Source: an uncultured Phaeodactylibacter sp. | GTDB lineage: Bacteria; Bacteroidota; Bacteroidia; Chitinophagales; Saprospiraceae | Assembly: GCA_913062745.1 (NCBI GenBank) | Contig: CAJXXJ010000088.1 | Location: 1 to 9,993, forward strand | Length of the DNA: 9,993 nucleotides | Direction: 5' to 3' | In this document: positions 1 through 6,198 of the stretch, piece after piece | Position numbering within the stretch: position 1 is the stretch's first letter | How the letters are laid out: each line of letters opens with the position of its first letter | Program-made: the position numbers and the translations under genes | The notes under the pieces: model-generated | What the model was told of the DNA's origin: nothing | The model's input: only the letters and a program-made list of their open reading frames with translations | Database searches by the model: none

Positions 1-1209
1 CGCAGCAAGTTCATACCGGTTACTTCGCAGAACCTCAAAAAGTGCCACATCCGCGGGACCTGGGATACGATGGCGATGTTTTACCACAACCGCCCGGATG
101 CCCGTCAGTTTGAATGCAAGAGCATGATCATGGGCGGCAGCCTGTTTACCTACGAGCCCTACCCCAAGACGATGTACGGGGATGTCTCGGCCATCATGAT
201 CCACAATATGCCGGCGGTGGGCCGCCCGTTTTTCACCCCCGACTTTAAGACCGCATTGCTCCACAACTGGGAGGAGAAGCTGGAAAAGCTGGCGAGGGCC
301 GGTGCCAATGAGCCTGACATGGTGATGATTGGCGGTGTGCCTACCTGGACGGTGGTGCTGCTGCGGCGCATCCTTGAAATCACCGGAAAGGACAATATGC
401 TGGAAGTCTGGCCCAATTTCCAGGGCTATGTGCATGGGGGCGTCAGCTTTACGCCCTACCGCAAACAATTTGAAGCCTTCTTCCCGTCTGACAACATCAG
501 CTACCAGGAAATCTACAATGCTTCCGAAGGCTACTTTGCGGCGCAGGATGACTTCACGCGCGACGATATGCTGCTGCTGCTCAACAACGGCATGTACTAC
601 GAGTTTCTCCCGATGGAGGAGTGGAACAACCCTGACGCCAAAGCGATACCGCTGGCAGAAGTGGAGACCGGTAAGAACTACGCGCTGGTCATTTCTACGA
701 ACGCGGGGCTTTGGCGCTACACGCCCGGCGATACAGTGATGTTCACCTCTACTTATCCTTATCGCATTAAGATTACTGGCCGTACGAAGCAATTTGTCAA
801 TGCCTTCGGCGAGGAGGTAATGGTGGAAAATACGGACAAAGCACTGGCGATTGCCTGTCAGCGTACCGGGGCGGTCGTTTCAGAGTATACCGTAGCGCCC
901 ATCTACTTCGAGGGCAACAAAAAAGGCGGCCATCAGTGGCTGGTGGAGTTCGAGCGCAACCCCGGCGATGTGGCGCAGTTTACCCGCCTGCTCGATCAGG
1001 CGCTGCAGCAGGTCAATTCCGACTACGAGGCCAAACGCTCCAAAAACCTGGCCCTCAAGCAGCTGCAACTGCACGAACTGCCACAGGGCACCTTCTACGA
1101 CTGGATGCGGTCGCGCGGGAAGTTCGGCGGGCAGCATAAAGTACCCCGCCTGGCCAACCACCGGGAGTATGTGGAGGAGATACTGAATTTTCTGGGAAAC
1201 AAGGTTTAG
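1..1209 (+). CDS. GH3-family adenylate-forming protein, C-terminal part (5' end outside window)
   Basis: The frame is open from base 1 and encodes 402 residues, about four fifths of the usual length of roughly 500, so the true start lies upstream; the ATG at 70 is internal. The sequence resembles the GH3 auxin-responsive-promoter family, acyl-adenylate-forming enzymes that in plants conjugate hormones to amino acids. Bacterial members are common in Bacteroidota but their substrates are mostly unknown. Visible motifs: YNASEG at bases 514-531, equivalent to the nucleotide-binding motif of the superfamily; YTPGD at 718-732, the conserved Asp expected to bind the ribose hydroxyls; and ITGRTKQF followed by AFGEE, the hinge into the small C-terminal domain. 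The end, REYVEEILNFLGNKV, is where the family normally stops, so the C-terminus looks natural although the stop lies at a recombination junction with the Uma2 remnant. Family assignment is firm; the substrate cannot be read from the sequence. Confidence 0.93.
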   Translation, partial: RSKFIPVTSQNLKKCHIRGTWDTMAMFYHNRPDARQFECKSMIMGGSLFTYEPYPKTMYGDVSAIMIHNMPAVGRPFFTPDFKTALLHNWEEKLEKLARAGANEPDMVMIGGVPTWTVVLLRRILEITGKDNMLEVWPNFQGYVHGGVSFTPYRKQFEAFFPSDNISYQEIYNASEGYFAAQDDFTRDDMLLLLNNGMYYEFLPMEEWNNPDAKAIPLAEVETGKNYALVISTNAGLWRYTPGDTVMFTSTYPYRIKITGRTKQFVNAFGEEVMVENTDKALAIACQRTGAVVSEYTVAPIYFEGNKKGGHQWLVEFERNPGDVAQFTRLLDQALQQVNSDYEAKRSKNLALKQLQLHELPQGTFYDWMRSRGKFGGQHKVPRLANHREYVEEILNFLGNKV

Positions 1210-1445
1210 TAGCGGATTCTTCCATAGCGTACGGCCGGGAGGCCAAAACACCGCTTTACGCGGAAAGCGGCATCCCGGAATACCGGCTCATTAAGCTGCG
1301 CAGGGATCAGATTGAGCGGTATACTCAGCCCGAGCGCGGGGAATACAAAAGCCTGCAGCGCTACGGCCCGGACGGCTTAATCCCGCTGCCCGCGCAGGAA
1401 GTGCCAATACCGGTGCGGGATCCGCTTTTGCCTTCCGGCAAATAA
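1206..1445 (+). pseudogene. C-terminal remnant of a Uma2-family (DUF820, PD-(D/E)XK fold) gene
   Basis: The frame ending at TAA 1443-1445 reads VADSSIAYGREAKTPLYAESG, then IPEYRLIKL, RDQIERYTQP, RGEYKSLQRYG and LIPLPAQEVPIPVRDPLL. This matches, in order, the conserved second half of Uma2 proteins (usual pattern V-SDSS--YDRE-K-PLYA-AGIPE-W-V, then a strand-rich tail). The homology begins abruptly at about 1206-1209, overlapping the GH3 stop codon. The first half, with the acidic residues of the nuclease fold, is missing, and no ATG lies in frame. It is therefore a dead fragment left by a deletion or insertion rather than a gene. The Trp usual after the GIPE motif is Arg here, which fits relaxed selection. 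Identification rests on motif recognition only. Confidence 0.75.
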
Positions 1446-1456
1446 GAACAGCTTTG

Positions 1457-1464
1457 TACCTTTG
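1457..1464 (+). promoter_or_regulatory. Bacteroidota-type -7 box upstream of the small membrane protein
   Basis: TACCTTTG matches the Bacteroidota -7 consensus TAnnTTTG exactly. It places the transcription start near 1470, about 15 bases before the ATG at 1485. The nearest upstream TTG (1428-1430) is 26 bases away, longer than the usual 19-21, so the -33 element is poor. The box lies just after the Uma2 remnant, so the membrane gene probably has its own promoter. Confidence 0.5.
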
Positions 1465-1484
1465 CCTAACGCAAAATACAAGCT

Positions 1485-1994
1485 ATGACCCTCAAAGAAG
1501 CACTGGACAGCCTTACGGCCAACCCGATTTACGTACTGATCTACCTCGGTATCATCCCGGTAATGGCATTTGTAGCCGGCATTATCAGCCGGGAGAAGGG
1601 GCAGGAAGCCCCCTGGACGTACCTCTACTCTACCCTGATTTACTTTATCTGTGTTCCCGGAATCTTTTCCATTACGGTCTCTATCTATCAATTTTTGTTT
1701 GAGCGCCGCAGCATTTGGGATGCCGATGTATTCGTGCAGGTATTGCCGATCATCTCTATGGTGGTGACCCTGCTCATCATCCGCCGGAATGTAAACCTCG
1801 ACTATATCCCTGGTTTCGACAAGCTGAGCGGCCTGGTGATGGTCATCGCCGCTACGCTGACAATAATGTGGTTTGTAGACCGGCTGCGGATCATCGTCTT
1901 CTCCTACCTGCGCTTTGAGTATGTCATCTTCTTCTTCATCGGTTTATTGCTGGTCATCCGTATCGGCTGGCGGCGGGCGTTTGGGAGTGCGTGA
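1485..1994 (+). CDS. Small polytopic membrane protein of unknown function
   Basis: The 169-residue protein has about five hydrophobic segments, at roughly residues 15-35, 45-68, 80-98, 112-130 and 133-157, separated by short charged loops (REKGQE, ERRSIWDADVF, RRNVNLDYIPGFDKLSG, RIGWRR). There is no signal peptide, no recognisable catalytic motif and no domain I can name; it is probably an inner-membrane protein. The ATG at 1485 is preceded by an A-rich stretch without Shine-Dalgarno, as is usual in this phylum, and by a TAnnTTTG box. It stands alone: the upstream gene is a remnant and the downstream lipoprotein has its own regulated promoter. Arginines near the C-terminus suggest a cytoplasmic tail. 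The reading frame is reliable; the function is unknown. Confidence 0.85.
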   Translation: MTLKEALDSLTANPIYVLIYLGIIPVMAFVAGIISREKGQEAPWTYLYSTLIYFICVPGIFSITVSIYQFLFERRSIWDADVFVQVLPIISMVVTLLIIRRNVNLDYIPGFDKLSGLVMVIAATLTIMWFVDRLRIIVFSYLRFEYVIFFFIGLLLVIRIGWRRAFGSA

Positions 1995-2001
1995 TTATTT
2001 C

Positions 2002-2018
2002 ATGCAACAGAGTTGCAT
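2002..2018. promoter_or_regulatory. Palindromic operator, copy 1 (covers the -33 element)
   Basis: ATGCAACAGAGTTGCAT is a perfect inverted repeat with 7-base arms (ATGCAAC/GTTGCAT) around AGA. The inner 15 bp have the 7-1-7 symmetry typical of Fur-family boxes (Fur, Zur, PerR). It covers the TTG at 2013-2015 that serves as -33 element of the lipoprotein promoter, so a bound protein would block polymerase. Related copies lie at 2041-2057 and 8606-8622. The identity of the binding protein is inferred. Confidence 0.72.
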
Positions 2019-2043
2019 TTAAGCGGTATCTGATTTATATTTG
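2013..2043 (+). promoter_or_regulatory. Promoter of the His-rich lipoprotein gene
   Basis: A TTG at 2013-2015 and TATATTTG at 2036-2043 are separated by 20 bases, an exact fit to the Bacteroidota sigma-factor consensus TTG-N19-21-TAnnTTTG. Transcription should start near 2047-2050. The -33 element lies inside operator copy 1, and the end of the -7 box plus the start site lie inside operator copy 2. Confidence 0.72.
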
Positions 2044-2057
2044 CAACAGTATTGCAA
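2041..2057. promoter_or_regulatory. Palindromic operator, copy 2 (covers the transcription start)
   Basis: TTGCAACAGTATTGCAA has 6-base arms TTGCAA/TTGCAA around five bases and differs from the TGCAAC-N3-GTTGCA core by one base (ATTGCA for GTTGCA). Its centre is 39 bp from that of copy 1. It overlaps the last three bases of the -7 box and the predicted start site. Confidence 0.65.
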
Positions 2058-2075
2058 ATAATCAAAACCAATATC

Positions 2076-2495
2076 ATGACATTCCTTAAGAATCCCTGGA
2101 TTTTGCTGTTCGCACTCACTGCGCTTACGTTCACTGCGTGCGAAGACGATGACCACGATCACGACCATGACCACGGCGACAACGAAATCACCATTAACAT
2201 TCTGGAGCCGGGCAATGACGAGACCGTTGCGGACGCTTCTGATGTGCATATCCACATTGAGATTGAAGCTACTGATGTGAATCACGATGTAGAGATTGTA
2301 CTGCACCCGGATGGCAACCTGGACGAGAAAATCCTGGAAGAAAAGCTGCACGACCACGACAAGAAGGTTTCTTTCGAGCAGGACCTTGACCTGTCTTCTT
2401 ACCCGGCCGGCACCAAGTTCCACCTCGAGGTAGAGGCTTGCAAAGACCACGACTGTGAGGAGCGGGAATTCGCTGACGTTGAGTTCTCGATCTAG
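2076..2495 (+). CDS. Small histidine-rich lipoprotein, probable surface metal-binding protein
   Basis: The 139-residue protein starts at the ATG at 2076. An in-frame TTG at 2052 is not a credible start because it lies in the operator and would spoil the signal peptide. Residues 1-21 form a lipoprotein signal ending TFTA-Cys22. The mature N-terminus is Cys-Glu-Asp-Asp-Asp followed by alternating His and Asp (His 27, 29, 31, 33). Eight more His follow (58, 60, 70, 77, 92, 94, 116, 125), and Cys122 and Cys127 sit in EACKDHDCEE: 12 His in 139 residues plus many Asp/Glu. Acidic residues just after the lipidated Cys resemble the Bacteroidota lipoprotein export signal, so surface exposure is likely. 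The rest looks like a single beta-rich Ig-like domain. I infer capture of a divalent metal, most likely zinc, feeding the co-regulated TonB receptor. Expression is probably repressed through the two flanking operators. No characterised homologue is recognised. Confidence 0.87.
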   Translation: MTFLKNPWILLFALTALTFTACEDDDHDHDHDHGDNEITINILEPGNDETVADASDVHIHIEIEATDVNHDVEIVLHPDGNLDEKILEEKLHDHDKKVSFEQDLDLSSYPAGTKFHLEVEACKDHDCEEREFADVEFSI

Positions 2496-2526
2496 AAAAA
2501 GACTTTTTTCATACTATTATCCATTT

Positions 2527-2567
2527 CAGGCTCGCCGTGCATGGACTCCGGCGAGCCTGTTTTGTTT
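2527..2567 (+). terminator. Rho-independent terminator of the His-rich lipoprotein gene
   Basis: A perfect 11-bp stem, CAGGCTCGCCG (2527-2537) with CGGCGAGCCTG (2549-2559), encloses an 11-base loop and is followed by TTTTGTTT (2560-2567). It lies 31 bases after the stop codon. No T-run follows on the minus strand, so it acts in the + direction. Confidence 0.85.
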
Positions 2568-2606
2568 CAAAAGAAACGAAATGGCAGCCGGGCAGTGCTC
2601 CCGGCT
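2568..2606 (-). terminator. Terminator of the minus-strand three-gene operon
   Basis: On the minus strand AGCCGGG (2606-2600) and CCCGGCT (2592-2586) form a 7-bp GC-rich stem with a 7-base loop. The stem overlaps the TAG stop of the propeller gene. It is followed by the T-rich stretch ATTTCGTTTCTTTTG. The T-tract is interrupted by C and G, so the call is weaker than for the facing + terminator. Confidence 0.6.
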
Positions 2607-3753
2607 AATGCTCCAGCCATTGCGCTCGGCTGCTCATCGGGATAGCGTGCCACTGTCGGTTCCCGGACAGAAGCAGCACCCCCTCATCTACATAAAATGG
2701 CCGGGCGATCCGTCCGTCTTGTTGCCGAAGCCGATACTGGCCATCAAGCCGTTCGGTACCCGTATTTACCTGATAAAGCGTGGCGTCATTGCCCCCCACA
2801 AAAAACAGCTGCTGCCCTACCTGCCGCAGCCGACTGGGCGTCCCTGCACCTGGAAGCACCCATTTTATTTGCCCGTCTTCTGACCGCAGACAGTACAGTC
2901 GGTGGTCCTCACAAGCTGCGTAAATTAAATTCCCGGATTGGTGCAAGCGGGAAGACAGCTGCCCGGCGGGCAATTCAGTACGCCAGCACTCGGCCCGGTT
3001 TTGCATATCGTAACAGACCAGCTCCTCTCCTACCATCCAATAAGCGCGTAGCCCGTCCAACAGCGGTGCCTGCGCAGCGCCTTTCCCCTTGCGGTTGGGA
3101 GGATAAATCTGGTACCGGTGCAGCCCGTCCCCATCGCGCTGCAGCACATCACTACCGTGGGCTTTTCCAGGCTCGTAACGGAGGGTGGAGCTGAGCCAGC
3201 AAGCATCTACCCCACAAGGGTACGGCTTGGGTGTACGAAGGATGAATTGCTGACCGGGCGCATAGGTTACTTCATGGACAATTTGATGCGCACCTTCAGT
3301 CAAGGAGTACCGTATCACTTTTGCTCTACGCTCAGCCGTGAAATTATAAGTGCGGTAGCAAATGTCCTTTATGCCAAATACATGCGACTCCCCAGCGTAG
3401 GGCTGTACGTCTTTCCACAGCAGGGCTCCCGTGGCAAGGTCTATACACCACAGCTGCTTGCCGGCCGGCAGTAACAATTTACCCTGAGCGATATACGGGG
3501 TACAATTATAATACAGATTGGCAAAGCTAGAATCCGCAATCATCCATCGGAGCGTACCCTGCTGCCGGCTCACGGCCGCTATACCATCCTGCCCGTTTTG
3601 CCGAACCGGCAGGATCAGGAGTTCTTTCCAGGCTAATGGGTAGAAAGAGAACGCTTGTGCGTGCGGTATCGTCCAGTGCTGCTGCTCACCAGCCTCGTCA
3701 CAGCTACAGCAAAGCAGGATACACAGCAGAGCGAGGTTCAAAGCTTTCAACAT
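2605..3753 (-). CDS. PQQ-like (BamB-type) beta-propeller lipoprotein
   Basis: The 382-residue protein has a hydrophobic N-terminus ending in Cys18 (CCS-C, an atypical lipobox), followed directly by Asp-Glu, as in surface-directed Bacteroidota lipoproteins. Several repeats of the PQQ-like propeller type are visible: AAVSRQQGTLRW (59-70), LWCIDLATGALLWK (101-114), LVCYDMQNRAECWR (245-258), LYCLRSEDGQIKW (286-298) and LYQVNTGTERLDG (326-338). Such propellers serve as binding platforms, as in BamB of the outer-membrane assembly machinery, or bind PQQ in dehydrogenases; no dehydrogenase motif is seen here. Cysteines are numerous for an exported protein. It is the last gene of the operon, starting 4 bases after the hydrolase stop without a Shine-Dalgarno motif, so translation is probably coupled. 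A scaffold role for the two upstream products is a guess. Confidence 0.85.
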   Translation of the reverse strand: MLKALNLALLCILLCCSCDEAGEQQHWTIPHAQAFSFYPLAWKELLILPVRQNGQDGIAAVSRQQGTLRWMIADSSFANLYYNCTPYIAQGKLLLPAGKQLWCIDLATGALLWKDVQPYAGESHVFGIKDICYRTYNFTAERRAKVIRYSLTEGAHQIVHEVTYAPGQQFILRTPKPYPCGVDACWLSSTLRYEPGKAHGSDVLQRDGDGLHRYQIYPPNRKGKGAAQAPLLDGLRAYWMVGEELVCYDMQNRAECWRTELPAGQLSSRLHQSGNLIYAACEDHRLYCLRSEDGQIKWVLPGAGTPSRLRQVGQQLFFVGGNDATLYQVNTGTERLDGQYRLRQQDGRIARPFYVDEGVLLLSGNRQWHAIPMSSRAQWLEH

Positions 3754-3757
3754 CTAA

Positions 3758-5152
3758 CTACTGCTTAGGCACGGCAAAAGCGGCGCCGGCATTCCCATCA
3801 AAGAGATCCTGGAGCGCGGGAAAGATCGGATGCCTGCCGTCAACCCCATGAAGGGGATAACTCTGTTGAATATGATTGGTATGCTCCATGTGGTAGACAT
3901 AGTCAGCCCCTTCCAGCATTTGCTCCTTCCGGGTCAAAATATTATCGTGTGGGGGCATGAGCAGTATATCGTGCTCAAAAGCGAGGCCCGGGCCAGCTTG
4001 CGATATACAAGACTGAAAAGCACCGGCATTTTCATAGGCGCCTTCTGACGAGCAATGCCACTCCTGCGCGATAAACGGTACCGTCACTTCCTTCGTCTGC
4101 ACCGAAAGCTCTTCTTCATCCTGTATGCTCAGTTGCCACTCGGCCAGCAGTAAGCGGTCCGCTATATCACAGCGCAGGGCATCCGCCAGAGCCTCATCTT
4201 CCGTTTTACGATCAGAAAACCAGGACTTTATCTCCTCTGCACGGCTAAGGATATAGTTTTGGGCAGCCGCCAGCATTCCTCCCGGACTTGCTGCTGCGAT
4301 GTAATCCTTCACGCCTCCAGCCAGCCTTTGAAAGAAGCCCCGCTCGCTGTCTACCGCTGTGCGTTGCAACTCCATGCGGGCAAGGGTGTGCGGCACTTGC
4401 TGTTTTTCCACGAAACAGTCTTTGATAAAGAAACTGCTAATAAAGAGCCCGGTGTGAGCGGCGAGCGCATTCAGATAGGACCCGGTAGCCTCACTCGTGA
4501 TTACTGCATAGGGTATATCCGGAAGTTGAGCCGCTTGGTTGAGCGACTGAACCACCTGGCTATTCGGCAACATTTCAGCGAACATCGGCTTGTTTTCGGG
4601 CCGGTTCATATAATTAATTCTGAACTCCAGGGTTTCCAGCGGAGAGCAAGCTTCGCCGCAAACCGGGTTGCTCCTCAGAGACCGGGCCGCCCGGATCACC
4701 CACTGTGCATCGGAAAGCGTATCTCCTCTGGAAGACAGTAGCGCCCACTCCAGAAACCGGGCGCCCCGCTGGGGCGTACCGACCAACACCATAGCAGTAA
4801 CCTGACCGGTCTGATTAGCCAGGTTGCGCAGTACCAGGCCTCCGTAACTATGACCAATCCCCAGTATGTTTGAAAAGGTATCTATCTCCGTTATCAAGCG
4901 GCTTGTAGCCCCCTCCATGCCAAGTAATGGCTGATGGGACTCATTGTGCAAAAGGCCGTGATAGTGCAAGTCCCACACATCATAATTGTTAAAGTCCCGA
5001 AGATCCCTCCCCCAGCGGCCCCAACCGGAACCAGACAATGCAGGCTCCCCATCCAGAAACAGGATGTTACGGCTCTGAGCAACGGCGCCCGGCGGGCAAA
5101 ACAGAATAAGGCAGAACAGAATAGCGGCTAATACAGTCAGGCAGGTTTTCAT
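3758..5152 (-). CDS. Secreted alpha/beta hydrolase, lipase/PGAP1-like
   Basis: The 464-residue protein has a cleavable signal peptide (residues 1-26, ending AVAQ). An alpha/beta-hydrolase core follows: strand RNILFLDG, then LGIGHSYGG with the nucleophile elbow G-H-S-Y-G (Ser102), then VTAMVLVGTPQRGA, the strand and turn after the elbow typical of lipases and PGAP1-like esterases. The C-terminus has MEHTNH (His424, His427), a likely place for the catalytic His; the acid residue is not assigned. The stretch of about 200 residues between Leu150 and the C-terminal block is not recognised. The product is probably periplasmic or secreted and acts on an ester or lipid. It starts one base after the stop of the upstream lipoprotein gene (TAA-A-ATG), a strong sign of coupled expression. 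The fold is well supported; the substrate is unknown. Confidence 0.87.
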   Translation of the reverse strand: MKTCLTVLAAILFCLILFCPPGAVAQSRNILFLDGEPALSGSGWGRWGRDLRDFNNYDVWDLHYHGLLHNESHQPLLGMEGATSRLITEIDTFSNILGIGHSYGGLVLRNLANQTGQVTAMVLVGTPQRGARFLEWALLSSRGDTLSDAQWVIRAARSLRSNPVCGEACSPLETLEFRINYMNRPENKPMFAEMLPNSQVVQSLNQAAQLPDIPYAVITSEATGSYLNALAAHTGLFISSFFIKDCFVEKQQVPHTLARMELQRTAVDSERGFFQRLAGGVKDYIAAASPGGMLAAAQNYILSRAEEIKSWFSDRKTEDEALADALRCDIADRLLLAEWQLSIQDEEELSVQTKEVTVPFIAQEWHCSSEGAYENAGAFQSCISQAGPGLAFEHDILLMPPHDNILTRKEQMLEGADYVYHMEHTNHIQQSYPLHGVDGRHPIFPALQDLFDGNAGAAFAVPKQ

Positions 5153-5153
5153 T

Positions 5154-6035
5154 TTACCGGATTTTGCGGAGGTTAAAGTTTTCTATTTCGGAAACGCGCT
5201 TGATCGCCATGCGCACACCGGTGAAGGGAGAATCGTAAAAAGCTACAAAACGGTGCCCCGTCAGTATTATGTCGCCACCAACAATTTCGTATCGCAAGTC
5301 AGCGGTAGATGCCAGCCGCCCGTCTTCAGCATATTGCTGCCGGGACACGAGGCGCTGCAGCTGTTTGTCCAGCAGGATTTTAGTGGCACTGCCGTCCGAA
5401 AAGCGATGCAGCAGTTCATGATAGCGGGAGTCATTCGGGCTGGGCCGGGATTCAAAACCGGCCAATTCAAAGCCTTTGATCATAGTATTGAGTTCCTGAT
5501 CGGTCAGGCGGTATTCCCCTCCCATTTCCTCTACCAGCTGCTGGTAAAAAACCAAGTCGTCCGGTTGTTCATTATCAGCTGTGATTCGCTCCCCGTTTTC
5601 GTCATTGTAGAAGACACCGTAATTTCTGACCTCAACACTGCTCACCCGATGAGAAGCCTCTACCTGCTGTCCGGCCAGCCGGTTCTCCGGATACTCGGGC
5701 AGGCCGTCGTAAGGAATAAAATTGATCAACGCTTCTACCTCTCCGTCTTTTTTGATCATCTGCTCCACCTCCGCTGATTTCACCCGGGGAGCCATCAATT
5801 GCCGCTCTGACGCTGTCAGCATTGAGGTTTGCCCGGGATCCGCCGGGGCAAGGTAAGAAGCAGTAGCCATGCGGTAGGTCAGGCAAAACGCGCCACCCGC
5901 CGCAGCGGCCTTATCACATGGAGTACAATTGAAGCACTGCACATCCACCCCGGTATCGGAGCCGCAAGCAGCAGTAAACAATAAAAAAAGAGCCGGCAAA
6001 AGCTTGTTCAAACGGGGTCGAGCTTTACAGATCAT
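5154..6035 (-). CDS. Lipoprotein of unknown function with N-terminal Cys cluster
   Basis: The 293-residue protein has a lipoprotein-type signal (residues 1-23, FTAA-Cys24) and a mature start Cys-Gly-Ser-Asp. A cysteine cluster follows within 30 residues: Cys34, Cys37, Cys40 (C-x2-C-x2-C) and Cys51, able to bind a metal or form disulfides. The rest is charged and soluble, with a predicted helical middle (SAEVEQMIKKDGEVEALI) and a beta-rich C-terminus (YEIVGGDIILTGHRFVAFYD). No domain is recognised. It is the first gene of the minus-strand operon and ends one base before the hydrolase ATG. No TAnnTTTG box with good spacing was found upstream. It may be an accessory or anchoring subunit for the secreted hydrolase. 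Confidence 0.83.
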   Translation of the reverse strand: MICKARPRLNKLLPALFLLFTAACGSDTGVDVQCFNCTPCDKAAAAGGAFCLTYRMATASYLAPADPGQTSMLTASERQLMAPRVKSAEVEQMIKKDGEVEALINFIPYDGLPEYPENRLAGQQVEASHRVSSVEVRNYGVFYNDENGERITADNEQPDDLVFYQQLVEEMGGEYRLTDQELNTMIKGFELAGFESRPSPNDSRYHELLHRFSDGSATKILLDKQLQRLVSRQQYAEDGRLASTADLRYEIVGGDIILTGHRFVAFYDSPFTGVRMAIKRVSEIENFNLRKIR

Positions 6036-6198
6036 TTGAGTAGTATTTGTGAGAACACATCAAAAACAGAGACAGGCAACTCTCTCCACTTAGAAGATTC
6101 ATGGATAAGGTAAGCATTTATTGCCATTATTCAAAACAACATTGTTAAAAACCGGGGGAAGGCACAAGCCTGAGCTGCTGTCTGTCAGTGCGGTCTTA
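6036..6198. other. Intergenic stretch between two minus-strand transcription units
   Basis: These 163 bases must hold the promoter of the three-gene operon and the end of the receptor transcript. I see only near-matches to the -7 box on the minus strand (TGTTTTTG at about 6061-6068, with Gly-strand base changes from TAnnTTTG) without a properly spaced TTG. There is a 4-bp hairpin AGGC-TTGT-GCCT followed at a distance by five T, too weak to call a terminator. No copy of the TGCAAC-N3-GTTGCA palindrome is present. Confidence 0.4.

Noticed and set aside
1429..1442. Inverted repeat TTGCC-TTCC-GGCAA as a terminator
   Set aside because: Only five base pairs, no T-run, and it lies within the end of the Uma2 remnant.
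2052..2075. TTG start for the His-rich lipoprotein
   Set aside because: It lies inside operator copy 2 and would put a polar stretch before the lipoprotein signal; the ATG at 2076 fits.
2455..3474. Plus-strand open frames across the propeller gene
   Set aside because: They run antisense to the propeller lipoprotein, cross both terminators, and show no domain, signal peptide or promoter.
4364..4378. TTGCAACTCCATGCG as a fourth operator copy
   Set aside because: Only the left arm matches; the right arm is ATGCGG, and it lies inside the hydrolase gene.
6125..6180. Receptor terminator in the gap before the three-gene operon
   Set aside because: Only a 4-bp AGGC/GCCT hairpin with a distant T5 run and a weak AACA/TGTT stem; neither meets a reasonable standard.
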